NCBI GenBank assembly: GCA_021292165.1
Contig: CM037877.1
Span: 114,896,304 to 114,960,303, forward strand
DNA from: Shinisaurus crocodilurus
Taxonomy: Eukaryota > Chordata > Lepidosauria > Squamata > Shinisauridae
Direction: 5' to 3'
Length of the DNA: 64,000 bases
The translations under genes were made by a program, and so were the position numbers. Positions 11,790 through 23,022 of this stretch are shown here, piece after piece (within the stretch, counting starts at the first letter, position 1; every line of letters begins with the position of its first letter). The notes beneath the pieces were generated by a model. The model saw nothing but the letters and a program-made list of their open reading frames with translations, searched no databases and was not told the DNA's origin.

Positions 11790-12977
11790 GGCAGGGAGGG
11801 GAGCAGATCTCCTAAAGTTGTTGAGGAGACCGTTAAACATACAAGTGTTATGAAGTGCTTTGTCAGGAAGGATTATTATGAAACCATAAAAATAGTAATA
11901 GAACCATCCAGGTCATTACTGATGCTGCTAGATACCCAAACACACCCTCTGCTTTAAGCCCCATTAAACACAGTGGGCCTTACTTTTGAGTAAACATGTG
12001 CAGAACTGCCCTGTCTCACACATGCTGTATATACAATGGCTCCATTGCAGCTGTTTAGATGTGCAGAATTCCAGGCCACGGCCAGCTCCAGAGCTATTGG
12101 ACAACTACACAGTTACTGGTATGTTTATGCTGGCCTCCCAACCTATATGCATTACCCCCACCTCAAAACTAGGGTCCTTTCTACCAGTGCAAGGCACATT
12201 TATGTCCACAGTTCCCAGCCTAGGGCCTCGTTTTCTCCCCCCCCCCCCCCAGCTTTTCAGAACACACACATACAAAACAATCCTCTCCCTGGTTTAGCAG
12301 TGGGACGAAGACTTAAAATAAAATACAGCTTCTGAATGGCCTTCGGCGGCACAGACTTTAAGTGCTTTTTTCGAGGAATCCCCCCACCCCTTCCTAAACT
12401 AATACCCTGCCTGAGTAAAACTCGGTTGCCACCCTGAAACTCCTATGCATTGTTGTCGCAGTTGCCTTGGGGGGGGGGCTATAAAGACTCTGACCCTTCC
12501 AACCTCTCCCAGCAGCGTCATAACAATAACAAGGCCTTTTGCAACTTAAGGGCTGGCCCGCCGGCCTGCTACAGCCACACGGTTAACCTCAGAGTCTTCT
12601 CGCAGGTGGCGCGGCGTGGCACACGCGTGTCCGTGCAATTGGCCAAGCGTCAAGGCCTGTGGCGCTCAGCTGACACACACAGCAAACAGGTAAGGTCAAT
12701 GTGTTGTCCCAGGAAGGAAGGGGGGGGGAGAGAGAGAGTTGTTTTTAATCTCCGGAGATTAGCAGCAACAAAAGGAAATCAAGAGGAAGAAAGGCAGACG
12801 GAAGGGGAAACTCCCAAATAGCTCGCCCTGGTAGAAACCCTTTCCATTAAGGTGGGGGCGGAGGGGGAATGTCAGCCCACCAGAATCACCTTTCACTAAC
12901 AATCTTTTTGTTTTTCGAGACACTTGAACAGCATGCAAAAGCCTTAAAGTCCCACCGACCTTAAAAAGAAACGAGAG

Positions 12978-13057
12978 TGGGTTGCATCCAATGTTAGTCT
13001 TACTTAGAGTAGACTAATGAATGGAACTTAGGTTAGGCCAGCATTGGATACAACCCA
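12978..13057. repeat. F3 fold-back element
   Basis: A second palindromic family. The left end TGGGTTGCATCCAATGTTAG is mirrored by the right end CATTGGATACAACCCA, with a short AGTAGACTAATGAATGGA centre. A second member lies at 15538-15664. Confidence 0.6.
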
Positions 13058-13207
13058 TTGCATCATCATAATTGTCCAACACCGGAAGCTGCCCTTGACT
13101 GAATCAAGGGATTGGCCCACCTGGCTCAGTATTGACTACTCACTGGCAGCTACTCTCCGGCAGAGGGCTTTCCCAGTAGCTGCTACCTGAGCTGAGATCC
13201 TTTAAGG

Positions 13208-13305
13208 CAGTGTTCCCCAACCTGGGGGCCTCCAGCTCTATTGGACCACAACTCCCAGAATTCCCCAGCCAGCTATGCTGGAGGACCCCAGGTTGGGGAA
13301 CACTG
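13208..13305. mobile_element. hAT-like fold-back MITE (family F2)
   Basis: Terminal inverted repeats CAGTGTTCCCCAACCTGG and its complement bound a palindromic 98-bp body. The flanks are CTTTAAGG (13200-13207) and CCTTAAGG (13306-13313), a 7/8 match for an 8-bp target duplication. Such a duplication with CAG...CTG termini is diagnostic of the hAT superfamily. No transposase is encoded, so it is non-autonomous. Confidence 0.75.
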
Positions 13306-13789
13306 CCTTAAGGGGACATGTCAGGATGGAATATAGGACTTCGAACATACAAAGCACGTGCTCTACCACCGAGGTATAGCCCCCCCTGATCTATGTACCT
13401 CGGGGCCTTACAGAATAACATGGAGGTCCCTGCCCCGAGGATCTTACAATCTCTGAGCCTGATCCAGCCAAAGTGAATGCAGTTACACATATTCAGCTGT
13501 GGGGGAGGACTAATGGAAAGTGGAACTTATCTCCAAATAAATTTAGAGTTAGGCGTGAGCAACCAGCATCTACTTGGCAGCTGAGCCAAAATGCTTGGGT
13601 TTAACTGGTTAAAGTCCTCAAAACGGTACTAAATTTGCTGTTTTCTTGTTATTTGGCTGGTGTTATGGTTTTGGTTCATTCTTCATTACTTTGGGCACCT
13701 TTTAAGCGGAAAGGCAATTAATAAATTTGACGAATAAATAAAATAAATAGCTATATTCTAGTAGTTCAGCGTAATTGGGGCTGTTGTTA

Positions 13790-13897
13790 ATTTTGCTTTA
13801 TGATTTAAAAAAAATCATTTGTAAGTCGCCTTGGGGGGCCCTTCCTGGGACGAAAGGCGACTCAGAAATAATTTTATCAAGTTATAAATGAATGAAT
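13790..13897 (+). mobile_element. LINE/SINE 3' tail fragment
   Basis: Contains TTGTAAGTCGCCTTGG followed by an AT-rich ATAAATGAATGAAT end. This resembles the shared 3' tail of squamate L2/CR1-type elements (compare AACCGCCTTGAGAAAAC at 27930). Only the end remains. Confidence 0.45.
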
Positions 13898-14584
13898 CCC
13901 CGCCAGACCTTTCAGAGGACTGAGATCAGATAAAGGCGGGGCCGGCGGGCTTGTTGTTCCAGATTAAGGGATTTCCAAAGGGAATTTAAAACAAAAACAA
14001 AAAATGGAAGGGGGCGGGAGAAAAGAGTATGCTCGGGAAGGCATAGCGTTCCTGGGAAGGAAATGGGAGGAACACATCTGTCCGCTTACTTCCTCTGAAG
14101 GGCTACAAGATCTGGACGAAGCTGTCCCTGCTGGTGTTAACTGCACCCAAGTCACTGGAGTTAACTCCAGCGAGGAAAGAGAAAGAGAAAGGAGGCGAGG
14201 GGGAGGCGGGAAAAGCCGATTCACGCCGCAGAAGCCAAGCCGAGAATAAACCGAGACTTTGTGACTTTAATTAAAGCGACTCTGCGGGGCAGCAGGGGGG
14301 GGGGGGGAGCCCTTACACTCGCACGTTCTTGCAGTGGCTGAAAAATTCCGTTCAGCTCAAACCCTTCTCTGTGTGTAGAGACGGCGTGGGATGGGCAGCG
14401 TTTTCATGCATGGATTTCCGAAAGCAGACCAGGGGTGGGGTGAGGGGGAAGTTCATTTGCCAATAACAGTCTCTCTCCTCCACCCCCTTGGCTTGCATTT
14501 CGGTTTGCTTTGAGTGCGAAAAGACTCACTTTAAACTCACTTAATTTGCAAGAAAACATGGCACTGGAACCAAGTGTGGCTTCA

Positions 14585-14665
14585 AACCAATCCCAAGCAC
14601 ACTTCCAAGGGAGTAAACACGGCTGAACTTTGTTGGGCTTACTTCTGGGTAAATCGGATCGCACC
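14585..14665. repeat. F1 fold-back element, degenerate
   Basis: CCAATCCCAAGCACACTTCC pairs in outline with GGGCTTACTTCTGGGTAAA. The terminal GGATCGCACC is partly preserved. Confidence 0.45.
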
Positions 14666-14771
14666 GCACGTTTGGGACTAGTAGGGAGTCTTTGGGGCTC
14701 CACACGATAGCTGTAGGGAATCTAGGACACACACACGCCCGCGTGCATCAAGGAATCAGGGTATAAAGGAA

Positions 14772-15009
14772 GCCAGTGTGGCGTAGTGGTGAGAGTGCTG
14801 GACTGGGACTCCGGCGATCCGGGTTCTAGTCCCCACTCGGCCATGGGGCTCGCTGAGTGACTTTGGGCCAGTCACTGACTCTCAGACTAATCTACCTCAC
14901 AGGGTTGTTGTGATGATAAAATGGAGAGAAGGACCGTGTAAACCGCTTGGGGTTCCTTGCAAGAGGGGGAAAAAGGCGGGATGTAAATGTAATATAAATG
15001 AAATAAATC
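14772..15009 (+). mobile_element. Sauria-type tRNA-derived SINE
   Basis: Begins GCCAGTGTGGCGTAGTGGTG, a tRNA-like head containing the RNA polymerase III A-box region. A B-box-like GGGTTCTAGTCC follows at 14821-14832. Next come the conserved body (ACTTTGGGCCAGTCACTGAC, then CACAGGGTTGTTGTGATG) and a tail that resembles a LINE 3' end and finishes in AAATAAAT. This architecture matches the Sauria SINEs of squamates. It is nearly full length and lies in the otherwise retroposon-poor left part. Confidence 0.85.
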
Positions 15010-15369
15010 CGATTTTCCCACGTCCCTGTAGAACGGAGTAGCCCCTGGATTTGTACGCAATGTAGAGGTACCAAAAAGCAGGAGGTGATTATACTTGCGG
15101 CAGACGCTTCTTCTCCTCGGAAAAAGTTCCCCATGTGGACCTCCTGTGATTGTCATTGCTTAGTGAAGGAAACACTCTCAGCACGCTTAGAGACACTCTG
15201 CGTTTACTGAATCTTGTTAAATTAACTTGCTTGATTCCTATTATGGTATCTTCTCTTTCACGCTTTTAATCTCATCTTGCCTGGCCATTTCTCTGTTTCT
15301 GGCCTTGTCCTGCACATTTGTAGCATCCCCAGCACATTCTCTGCCCCAAACCCGCCCCCCCCCACAAGC

Positions 15370-15471
15370 TGGCGCCTTCCAGATGTGTCGGACTACATCT
15401 GCCATCACCCCTAGTGGCCGTGTTGTCTGGGGATGATCGGAGTTGCAGTCCAACACATCTGGACAGCGGCG
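15370..15471. repeat. F2-type fold-back element, degenerate
   Basis: The left half (CTTCCAGATGTGTCGGACTA) is mirrored by the right half (GTTGCAGTCCAACACATCTG). The terminal repeats seen in intact F2 copies are eroded. Confidence 0.6.
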
Positions 15472-15537
15472 CGTTAGAGAAGGCTCAGTAAATCCAGGAC
15501 AAGTCCGTGAATTTTTTGAAAAGAGAGAGGGAGAGCG

Positions 15538-15664
15538 GGTTGCATTCAATGTGAGTCTAGTAAAGACCCATTCAGTTAAATAGGAGTAACATTAGTCTAG
15601 TAAACATTAGTCTAGTCTAGTAAAGACCCATTCAGTTAAGTAGGAGTAACATTAGCTACAACCC
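15538..15664. repeat. F3 fold-back element with internal duplication
   Basis: The left end GGGTTGCATTCAATG and the right end ACATTAGCTACAACCCA define an F3 copy. Inside, a ~40-bp block (GTCTAGTAAAGACCCATTC through GGAGTAACATTAG) occurs twice with one base change, joined by a short TAGTCTAG repeat. This is consistent with replication slippage. Confidence 0.6.
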
Positions 15665-15887
15665 AGTGCCTTTAACAGACTTCTCTTGTGGAATTCCCCG
15701 CTACAAGATGTGGTGATGGCTTACACAGCGTTTTGTAGAAAATTGACCAATTCACGGAGGATCCATTTATCAAAGGCTGTTAGCCAGGCGGAATCTTCCT
15801 GCACAGAGACGCGCTCGACCTCTGAATGCCAAATGCGGAGGCAAAACAAACCGCGGGAAGAAAGTCACCTTCATGCCCTGCTTGTGA

Positions 15888-15951
15888 ACTGGAAGCAGGA
15901 AGCTGGGCTAGATGGGCCTTCGCCTGATCCAGCAGGGCAATTCTAATTCTG
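15888..15951 (+). mobile_element. LINE/SINE-like 3' tail fragment
   Basis: Contains GGGCTAGATGGGCCTTCGCC then TGATCCAGCAGGGCAATTCT. A related tail is at 58180-58250. The motif recalls CR1/L3-type LINE or SINE 3' tails, but the body is missing, so class is uncertain. Confidence 0.5.
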
Positions 15952-16156
15952 AATTTGTCACGTCTTTAAGGTGCCACGAGATGTCTTCATTGTTCTCGCT
16001 CCGCAGTGCGCGGGCAGTGACATTCAAAAACAGGTCCCGGGGCTGACTGCGGGGTTTGCCTGTTTCCTCGTCCCCCTGCAGTCTAGGAGAGGAGCGCGGG
16101 GGGGGGGGGGCACCCGGCAGGAGGGCTGTTTGTAATCCAGAGCGATTCGAGTCTGG

Positions 16157-16159
<3 letters not shown>

Positions 16160-16217
<58 letters not shown>

Positions 16218-16218
16218 C
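16160..16218. repeat. (CT)n(CA)n compound microsatellite
   Basis: About 15 CT units followed by about 14 CA units, next to a GC-rich stretch with a G-run near 16100. Confidence 0.95.
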
Positions 16219-17433
16219 AGAAAAGTATGGCGCAGAGAGAGCAAGTTTTATTGTACGCGAGCAACTACTATGCTGAGCATCCGCATGAGTGAGTCCTTGC
16301 TATCACCGCGGGGAGGACTGGCTGAGCATTGAGTGAAGCACCCACTGGACGGCCACAGAAACTCGGGCGCTGCGTAGCAACTTCCGGCGGCCTCCTCCTC
16401 CTCCGGGTCTATCCGAGGTCAAGGTCACTGTCCGCAGAAGGAGAGAAGGCGCTTCACGCCGGGAAGGACAAAAGCAAGCTCTCCAAGGGCCATCCCCCAA
16501 AACCTGTTTGGACAGACACAAAATAACTTTTTTAGGACAGGCGGAAGGGCCAAGGATCCCCGCCCCCCAAAAGGGCGTACAAGCCAAGAAGACTTTGGGA
16601 ACAGGCGGGAGAGGATATTGAGCGGGTCCCACCGAGTGACATTCTGGTCTCGGGATAACACAACCGCGAGTGCCTGCGTCCCATTGACTTCAATGGGCCA
16701 GTTAAGCATGTGTTTAATTGCACCACTGACATTAGTGGGACTCAGCCCTGTTCCACGTTGACTGGATCGTGCCATTCGTATTTACGATATGAGGCGTGTC
16801 AAGTGTTCAGAGCATTTCACATACTCCGACCTACCCTAAAAAGTAGGTCCCCATTTATCATAACCCCCCATATAACAAATTTGTATTGAGATATCTGTAT
16901 CTATCTACATGTCTCTGTTCATTAAGCAACGAAGTGAAGGTGTGAAAGATTCAATCCACCACGACTTTCACGAAAGCGATAATGATGGAAAAAATAATTA
17001 TAACAGCTTAGATGGGCGTTGCTTATTTAAAAAATAAATGCCAATATGCGGTGTGTGTGTGTGCGTGCGTTTTAAGCAGGGTTTTAAATCTTGGACTATG
17101 CTGTTGTAAACCAAATCCTATTCAAATTCATTCTGGTTTGATGTCACTAAATTATCTAGGAATCTTTCGAAGTGGACGGACGGAGAGCGTCTTTCTAATC
17201 CATTTACAATCCAGCTCTAAACATTAGCAGTGAGTGCCTCCGTTAGTTTAAATGGGACTCAAATGGGTAATGTGTTAAGGATCTGGCGGTAAAAATACAT
17301 TAGAATGTATTCTAATCGAACCCAGTGGGGGAGTCCTTCCTTTAAAAAACACACCACCCCAATCAGAAACGTATTTGCTGGGAATTTTAACCCCCATTTA
17401 CTTCAATATGTCTCACTTTCTGGTAACAACACG

Positions 17434-17607
17434 AACTTAAACCTTGTTTACCTGGAAGTAAGTCCCGGTTTATTACTACGGGATTTACTTACAAATAATA
17501 AGTGGCTTAGGCAGGCTGTCAGCCGTGCAACCCGATCCTATGCATCTTTAGCCTCACTTTGATGAATGTAGCTTACTTCCAGGTTAGTTTGGATAGGATT
17601 TCAGTCC
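17434..17607. repeat. two adjacent F1 fold-back copies
   Basis: The first (17434-17512) has TTTACCTGGAAGTAAGTCCC. The second (17525-17607) runs from CAACCCGATCCTATGCATC to GATAGGATTTCAGTCC, so both termini are recognisable. Confidence 0.55.
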
Positions 17608-17906
17608 AAGAGGCTTACTTGGAAATAAATCTTATTCAATAAAATACCTTCGAGTAAACATGCTGGAAATGCTTTCGGGACTGGGGTGTCGGCTGATGAT
17701 CAACGCAATCTACAAACTGCTGTAATAAAGAGGAGGATTAAGTTGTTTTAAATCCAATTCAACACACTTTTGCTTGGAAGTAGTTTAACAGCATTTTCGT
17801 CCACTTATGGTTGCAATCCTCTGTGCTCTGTTTCCAGAGCAAGCAACATTGAACTCAGCGGGTATTCTGCATAGGATCTGACTCTCTATTTAGGTGAACA
17901 TAACCC

Positions 17907-18035
17907 AAGAGTCGGTGTGGTGGCAGACTAAAACCAGAGAGACCTGGGTTCAAAGTCCCGTTCAGCCATGGAGCTCGTTAGGGCGATTCTCAGCCTAACC
18001 CACCTCACAGGGTTGTTGTGAAGAGAAAAAAAAAT
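17907..18035 (+). mobile_element. degenerate tRNA-derived SINE
   Basis: The head GAGTCGGTGTGGTGGCAGAC, a B-box-like GGGTTCAAAGTCCC and the conserved CCTCACAGGGTTGTTGTGA block match the Sauria SINE layout with much divergence. The LINE-like tail is not preserved. Confidence 0.6.
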
Positions 18036-18126
18036 GCCATCATAATCATCATCATAGAAGGAAAGTTTCCTCAAAATAAATAGGACGGACATGCAAGAAA
18101 ACATGTAGAGGATCGGTCTGTTACAG

Positions 18127-18214
18127 TGCAATTCTATACATGTCAACTCAGAAGTAAGCCCAATTAAGTTCAATGGGATTTACTCTCTGGTAAATGTGTA
18201 TAGGATTGCAGCCT
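18127..18214. repeat. F1 fold-back element, best-preserved copy
   Basis: It runs from GCAATTCTATACATG through AACTCAGAAGTAAGCCC, a GTTCAATGGGATTTACT centre, and ends TGTGTATAGGATTGCAGCC. The two halves are reverse complements over most of their length, so the element could fold into a long hairpin. No target duplication is obvious. The family is unclassified here. Confidence 0.75.
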
Positions 18215-18228
18215 TAATTGTTTTAAAT

Positions 18229-18305
18229 CCCAGAGCGACCTTAATCATGTTTACTCAGAAGAAAGTCCTACTGGGTTCAATGGGTCTTTATTCCCTGCTT
18301 AACTG
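18229..18305. repeat. F1 fold-back element
   Basis: CATGTTTACTCAGAAGAAAG pairs with the right half across CTGGGTTCAATGGGTC. The right terminus is lost. Confidence 0.5.
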
Positions 18306-18814
18306 CTTTGAAGATCGGATACTTCAAATAATCCATTGGTTAAACGCATTATTTGCGCAAAACCCCATTTATGTTAGGGGAATTTAAATCCGGAGGACAG
18401 GATTAAGGAGTTGCTGTTAGCCCACCGTTTATAGTGTTACTCAACTCATTTAGAAAGTACTCTGACTCCCGCCCCCAATCATACAATGGATGATTTGTGA
18501 AATCGCTTCGTACGAAGTTTAAACGGAATGAATGGATGGCTCAGTGGGGCATTTTAAATTCCAAATACGCCTCGGCTATTTGAGCACTATCCAGATTTAC
18601 CCCGGAAGCCTCCCGAGGTCAATGGGGCGTAACCATTACGTGCGGATCCTGAGGCTGCGATCCTAAACGCACATCCACCGTCCATAGTCGATGCGCCAAG
18701 ATGACCTTCACTGACATCTCCAAAAGGCAGGCGGCGATCCAGTGCGCACTTATTTGACAGGTGCACCTCCTTGAAATTGGTGCGACTCGCCTGGGACTTT
18801 AGTTTCCACCTCCC

Positions 18815-18896
18815 GAGTTTAACCACGTTTTTACTCAGAAGCCCCATTCATTTCAATAGGACTTACTTCCAGGCAAGTATGATTAGGAATCCAGCC
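18815..18896. repeat. F1 fold-back element
   Basis: TTTTTACTCAGAAGCCCC is followed by CATTTCAATAGGACTTACTT and the right end GATTAGGAATCCAGCC. Confidence 0.55.
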
Positions 18897-19330
18897 GCAG
18901 GCACGCGTAGGGATTTAGGTTGAAAGGTCTTATTTTTACGCAGCCTTTTACGCTGTTCCCGGTGAGAAATCACACGCGGCCGATTGCCCCATTAATTTAA
19001 AATAGGTGAATTTCGTTTCTCGCGAATCCTCCCCCTTTCAGCGTCACAACGATCTGCAAAAAAGGAGAGGATAATTCTTCCAAAACAGATTACTCCTGTG
19101 ATCGTTTTTTATAAAGAGTTGAAATCGAGTTTCTTTAATTCACAGCAGGGGCGAAAAAGATTGAGAAACCTATGCAGATTCTGCAAAGTCATCCTTGTTT
19201 ACTCGAAGGAAATCCCATAGATTTTTCAATGGGCTTTACTTTTAAGGAATGCAGCCTTAAAAGATCCCTAATTTTGCAGGCACGGCACACAATCCCCAAT
19301 CTATTTGAAATCTGAGTAGGAGGATTTCAA

Positions 19331-19417
19331 CAGCCTGGTCCTACGGACTACTCGGAAGAAAGTTCCACAGAATTCAAAGGGGCTTACTCTCGAGTAAAAA
19401 TGCTTAGGATCAGGCTG
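19331..19417. repeat. F1 fold-back element
   Basis: Both termini are present (CAGCCTGGTCCTACGG and GCTTAGGATCAGGCTG) around an AATTCAAAGGGGCTTACTC centre. Confidence 0.65.
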
Positions 19418-19499
19418 CGCGCCTATCTGATCCAACTGCATTCAGCGTGAAATTACAGCTGACATTTTGAACACACGCCTTCGGGGGGAACATGCCTTT

Positions 19500-19592
19500 G
19501 GAATCAACAGCAACAAAGAGTTTTGTGGCTCCTGAAAAACTAACACACTTATTAATAAGGTTTCGTGGACTAGAGTTCACTTCATCACTTCC
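19500..19592 (+). repeat. unclassified interspersed repeat (F5)
   Basis: Contains AGTTTTGTGGCTCCTGAAAA, CTAACACACTTATTAATAAG and TTTCGTGGACTAGAGTTCAC followed by TTCATCACTTCC. Related sequences occur at 23805-23960 and 62110-62218, all sharing a TTTATTA, TTTCG and TTCATCAG order. No coding sequence or terminal repeat was identified. Confidence 0.5.
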
Positions 19593-20041
19593 AAGTACAC
19601 GTCCACGTTTAGGATGGGCATGCAAAGCTGCGATCCGGTGCTCAGTGAAACCTTTTGAATTTCGTTGTAAACAATAAGCTCCCAGCAAGGACGCAACAAG
19701 CACACCCTGCCTGGATGCTGTCCTGCGCAAGTCCCCTGTGTGTGCTCGGGAGCTCCCATACATTACCGGCAGTCGGATTGGCCCGGTACTGGGGAAAGCT
19801 GGGCCGAAGCGGCTTAACTGTACACAGAAGCGCTGTCTAAACCGGCCTTAATCCGAGTACTGTAAACAGATTGGGGCTTTGAGCCGAAGGAAGGGCAAAC
19901 TTTGTGCAAAGGTGGTGGGAGGGGCCAAATTCAGAGAACACATATTTATATAATTTATTGTATAATGTTCGAAGAGCTTCGCGCACGTTCTCAATAATCC
20001 TGACAACTTTGCAAGACGTCAGTGTGATGTAAGGGGGCTGA

Positions 20042-20127
20042 GGACCCTATGCAACCCTTACTTGAGAGTAAACCCCACTGAAATCACCTGGATTTACTTC
20101 CGAGTAAACGTGCATTGGATCGGGCCC
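20042..20127. repeat. F1 fold-back element
   Basis: GACCCTATGCAACCCTTACT and the mirrored TTCCGAGTAAACGTGCATTG with a GGATCGGG terminus. A clear palindrome. Confidence 0.65.
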
Positions 20128-20200
20128 TATGATTAACCTGGGAGCTTTGGGCTGAAGTCAAGTTTCCACTGGGAAATTCGGTCTCATCGCCCACATTCGT

Positions 20201-20291
20201 GCAGCTCGAGCCTGAGAATGTTTACTCGGAAGTAAGTCCCCCTGAGTTCAACGGGTCTACTTCCAAGTAACCTGGCATGGGATTCCAGTCT
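20201..20291. repeat. F1 fold-back element
   Basis: ATGTTTACTCGGAAGTAAGT then GTCTACTTCCAAGTAACCTG. The right terminus GGGATTCCAGTC is recognisable. Confidence 0.65.
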
Positions 20292-20904
20292 TAGCCACCA
20301 CACCGACTCTCGCTTCTGTTCAAACAAACAACAGGTTTTAAAACTGTGTGTACTTTCCACATGCCATGAACTGGCTCAGAGTACATTTTCAAATTCGGAC
20401 CCAACTTGATGAAGTTCAAACTTGCAACTGTCTCTTTTGTGTGGGGTGGGGGTGGAGAACCAGACCTCCCTCCCTGACGCGATGCAGCCCGATACGAGCT
20501 GTGAAGATGCCATCGAGTTCCTGCTGCGGGTATTTGGCGTGAACACTCCTGGCTAGAAATTCATGCTGTCGCGCTAACTCTTCCAAAGTGCCAAATGGAT
20601 TCCGCCGGAAAGACTAAATCTGTGGGAAAGGGGAGGAGGAGAAACAACCATAGAGACTGAAAGGAAGCAACTTGGCTGCACTGCAGAAGGTTAGAACAGC
20701 GGAAGGTCCAGAGGGAGCTCCTCCTAGTCCTGCCCCCTTTGCTACTACTGCGTGGCAGGATAATCAGTGACTGAACGGAAGAGCGAAGTGTAGTTTGGAA
20801 ACAAAACCAAAAGCAGGCGAAGCTTTAAAAAAAGAAAGAAAAGAAAGACACACATCTCCCAGAACTGGTAGGAGAAGGGAAGTCCAATTTATATAACTGG
20901 AATC

Positions 20905-20990
20905 GATATTCTCAGATGTATTTATTTTAAAATAGATATTCTCCAGCTCTTTGCGTTGTACCCAAGGCGGCTTACAAAAATGATCTGGAG
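20905..20990 (-). mobile_element. LINE 3' end fragment
   Basis: TATTTATTTTAAAATAG then CCAAGGCGGCTTACAAAAAT. In reverse complement this is the GTAAGCCGCCTTGG plus AATAAATA tail seen in other LINE and SINE copies here. Confidence 0.5.
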
Positions 20991-21664
20991 CAACCAGAAG
21001 CTGAACGTTGTTTTTTTAGGGGCTACAGTTGGCTCCTGCCCAGTAGTTTGCTATGACCAGGCCATGAATTATCTGGCTTCTGTCCTGTCCTGTCCCTCCT
21101 GCTCTGTCCTAAGGCCATATAAGCATACCCAATTCTGTTCTTTAGGAACCATATGAAAACCACAAGAATGGGGGCCAAATGAAGTTCTGAGGGTAGGGGA
21201 GAGTTCCAGAGGTGTGAGGCCACCACTGAAAAGGGCCTCCCCTATGGAAGTGAAAATGCAGTGCTTAATTATGAATGTGTTCCTTATTTACTTACTATTC
21301 ACTTATATTTGGGCCCTGAGCTTACAGTTCTGACATATAAGAGAGCTCCAGAAAAGTATGCCGTTCTTGTAAAGCAGCAAAAAGGCATGTTAGAGACAAA
21401 TACTATATTCTAAACACATAACCTACAAATAACTTACATGCCATGGACTGTGTGGACCTTAATTTTTAAGTCCCATCGATTTCAATGGCAAAATTAAGCT
21501 TGTGCTTAATTGTGAACTCTTCTACTGAGATCAATGGTTACAATCCTGTGCAGCATTAGACATTGTTTTCAGTGGAATTTAGTCTGCAGGTTTGCAACCC
21601 TCAGTTACAAGATCACAGCAGGAAAGGCATTCATGCATACTGGCTTAAATCCTGTTGACTTTAA

Positions 21665-21760
21665 TAGTATTTATTTATTTTATTTCATTTTTATACCGCC
21701 CAAATTAACAAGACAGTCCCTGCCCGCAGGCTTACAATCTAAAAAGACACGACACACAAG
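21665..21760 (-). mobile_element. LINE 3' end fragment
   Basis: TATTTATTTATTTTATTTC, TATACCGCCCAAATTAAC and GCCCGCAGGCTTACAATC. Read on the minus strand it is a GATTGTAAGCCTGCGGGC tail ending in A/T repeats, typical of reptilian LINE 3' ends. Confidence 0.55.
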
Positions 21761-22018
21761 GAAAAAGGAATGGGGAGGGAAGAAGGGGGAATTCCCCCCG
21801 AAGTAATTTCTCCATCAATATAAATTGTAGGTGAAAGAAAAGGAATATACTAATAAACTATATTTGCATCTGATAACAAAATCAGGTACAATGTACAAAA
21901 CCAGATCATTTGACCATAAAAATTTAAACAGCCTAATTGTGAAAAATTTCAGGCAATGGACACAATCCAGTCAAAGTTAAGCATTTTAAAGGCCTATTGA
22001 TTTTCGTGAGGGAACTAT

Positions 22019-22109
22019 GCAACACGATCCTAATCAAGTCTACTGGGAAATAAGCCCCATTTAGTTCTACCGGAATTATTCCTAATAAGTGTGTTTAGAA
22101 TTGCAGCCT
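22019..22109. repeat. F1 fold-back element
   Basis: Runs from CAACACGATCCTAATCAAG to GTTTAGAATTGCAGCC with an eroded centre. Confidence 0.55.
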
Positions 22110-22551
22110 TAAGAATGTCATTAACTCTCCCAGATAAATCAATGCAATGGAATTTAAAAGACCTTAATTGTGGCTGGATGATGCCTTTGTCTTTAGGGTC
22201 AAGACCTGACTGATTTATTGTGGTGTGAGTTTTCCTGGGTAGCCAAACTGCTAAACTACTTTTATTGACTTCTGTTTTATGGACTTCAACAGAGCTGGCA
22301 CTTGCATTCTCAATAAATCTACTTGGAACGAAGTCCCATTGATCTGAACAGAACATGTCTCCATTAAAAGGGCATGTCTACACTACAAATACAAATCCAA
22401 TTCAAACCTGGCGAACTGTCAGTTCCCGTCTCAGGAAATCTGGGAATTATGTGAAAGGCTACAGACTCCAAGAGAAATGTCTCATCCTTCTCAAAATGCT
22501 ACCAGTCTCAGGACTGTCTCACTGAAGTGATGGGTATTAAAACAGTTTGGG

Positions 22552-22642
22552 GCAACCCAATCCTTTTTGTGTTTACTTGGGAAAAAGTCCCACTGACCTC
22601 AGTAGGGTTTGTTCCCAAGTAAGTGTGCATAAGACTGCAGTC
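22552..22642. repeat. F1 fold-back element, last clear copy
   Basis: GCAACCCAATCC at the left and GTGTGCATAAGACTGCAGTC at the right, with AAAGTCCCACTGACCTCAG between. Beyond a weak match near 23030-23110, no clear F1 copy is seen in the remaining 40 kb. Confidence 0.6.
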
Positions 22643-22965
22643 AGGTTTAAGATTAGGTGTGTATTGAATTGATCACACAAACTTGGAAACTAATAAATGG
22701 AACAGACCTCCAAGTGGGACAGATGCTAGGAATGTGGAATCAGATCATAGCAGGGTTATGGATCATGTTGGGAAGGATCTGCTTGGAGAAATATTTACAT
22801 AGAATAAGTGTAGAGGCCAGTCAACATATTCTAAAACTGTTTCTGCTCTGCCCTAAAAAATTGATCCAGACTGTCAAAATCTTGCTTTAATCAGAAGCAG
22901 TCTATTCTGTCCCACTTAACCCCTTGTTTCCAATGGGTTGGACCCAGAAGTAGTCATCTTAGTCA

Positions 22966-23022
22966 TCAGCTGCCTTGAGCGCCATTTTGGAAAGGTGGGG
23001 TACAAAGCAAATAAATTAATCT
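22966..23022 (+). mobile_element. LINE/SINE 3' tail fragment
   Basis: CTGCCTTGAGCGCCATTTTG then GGTACAAAGCAAATAAATTA, the common 3' tail of squamate L2/CR1-related elements. Confidence 0.45.

Noticed and set aside
14772..14850. tRNA gene
   Set aside because: A- and B-box-like motifs exist, but no cloverleaf closes and the sequence continues into a SINE body present elsewhere in the window.
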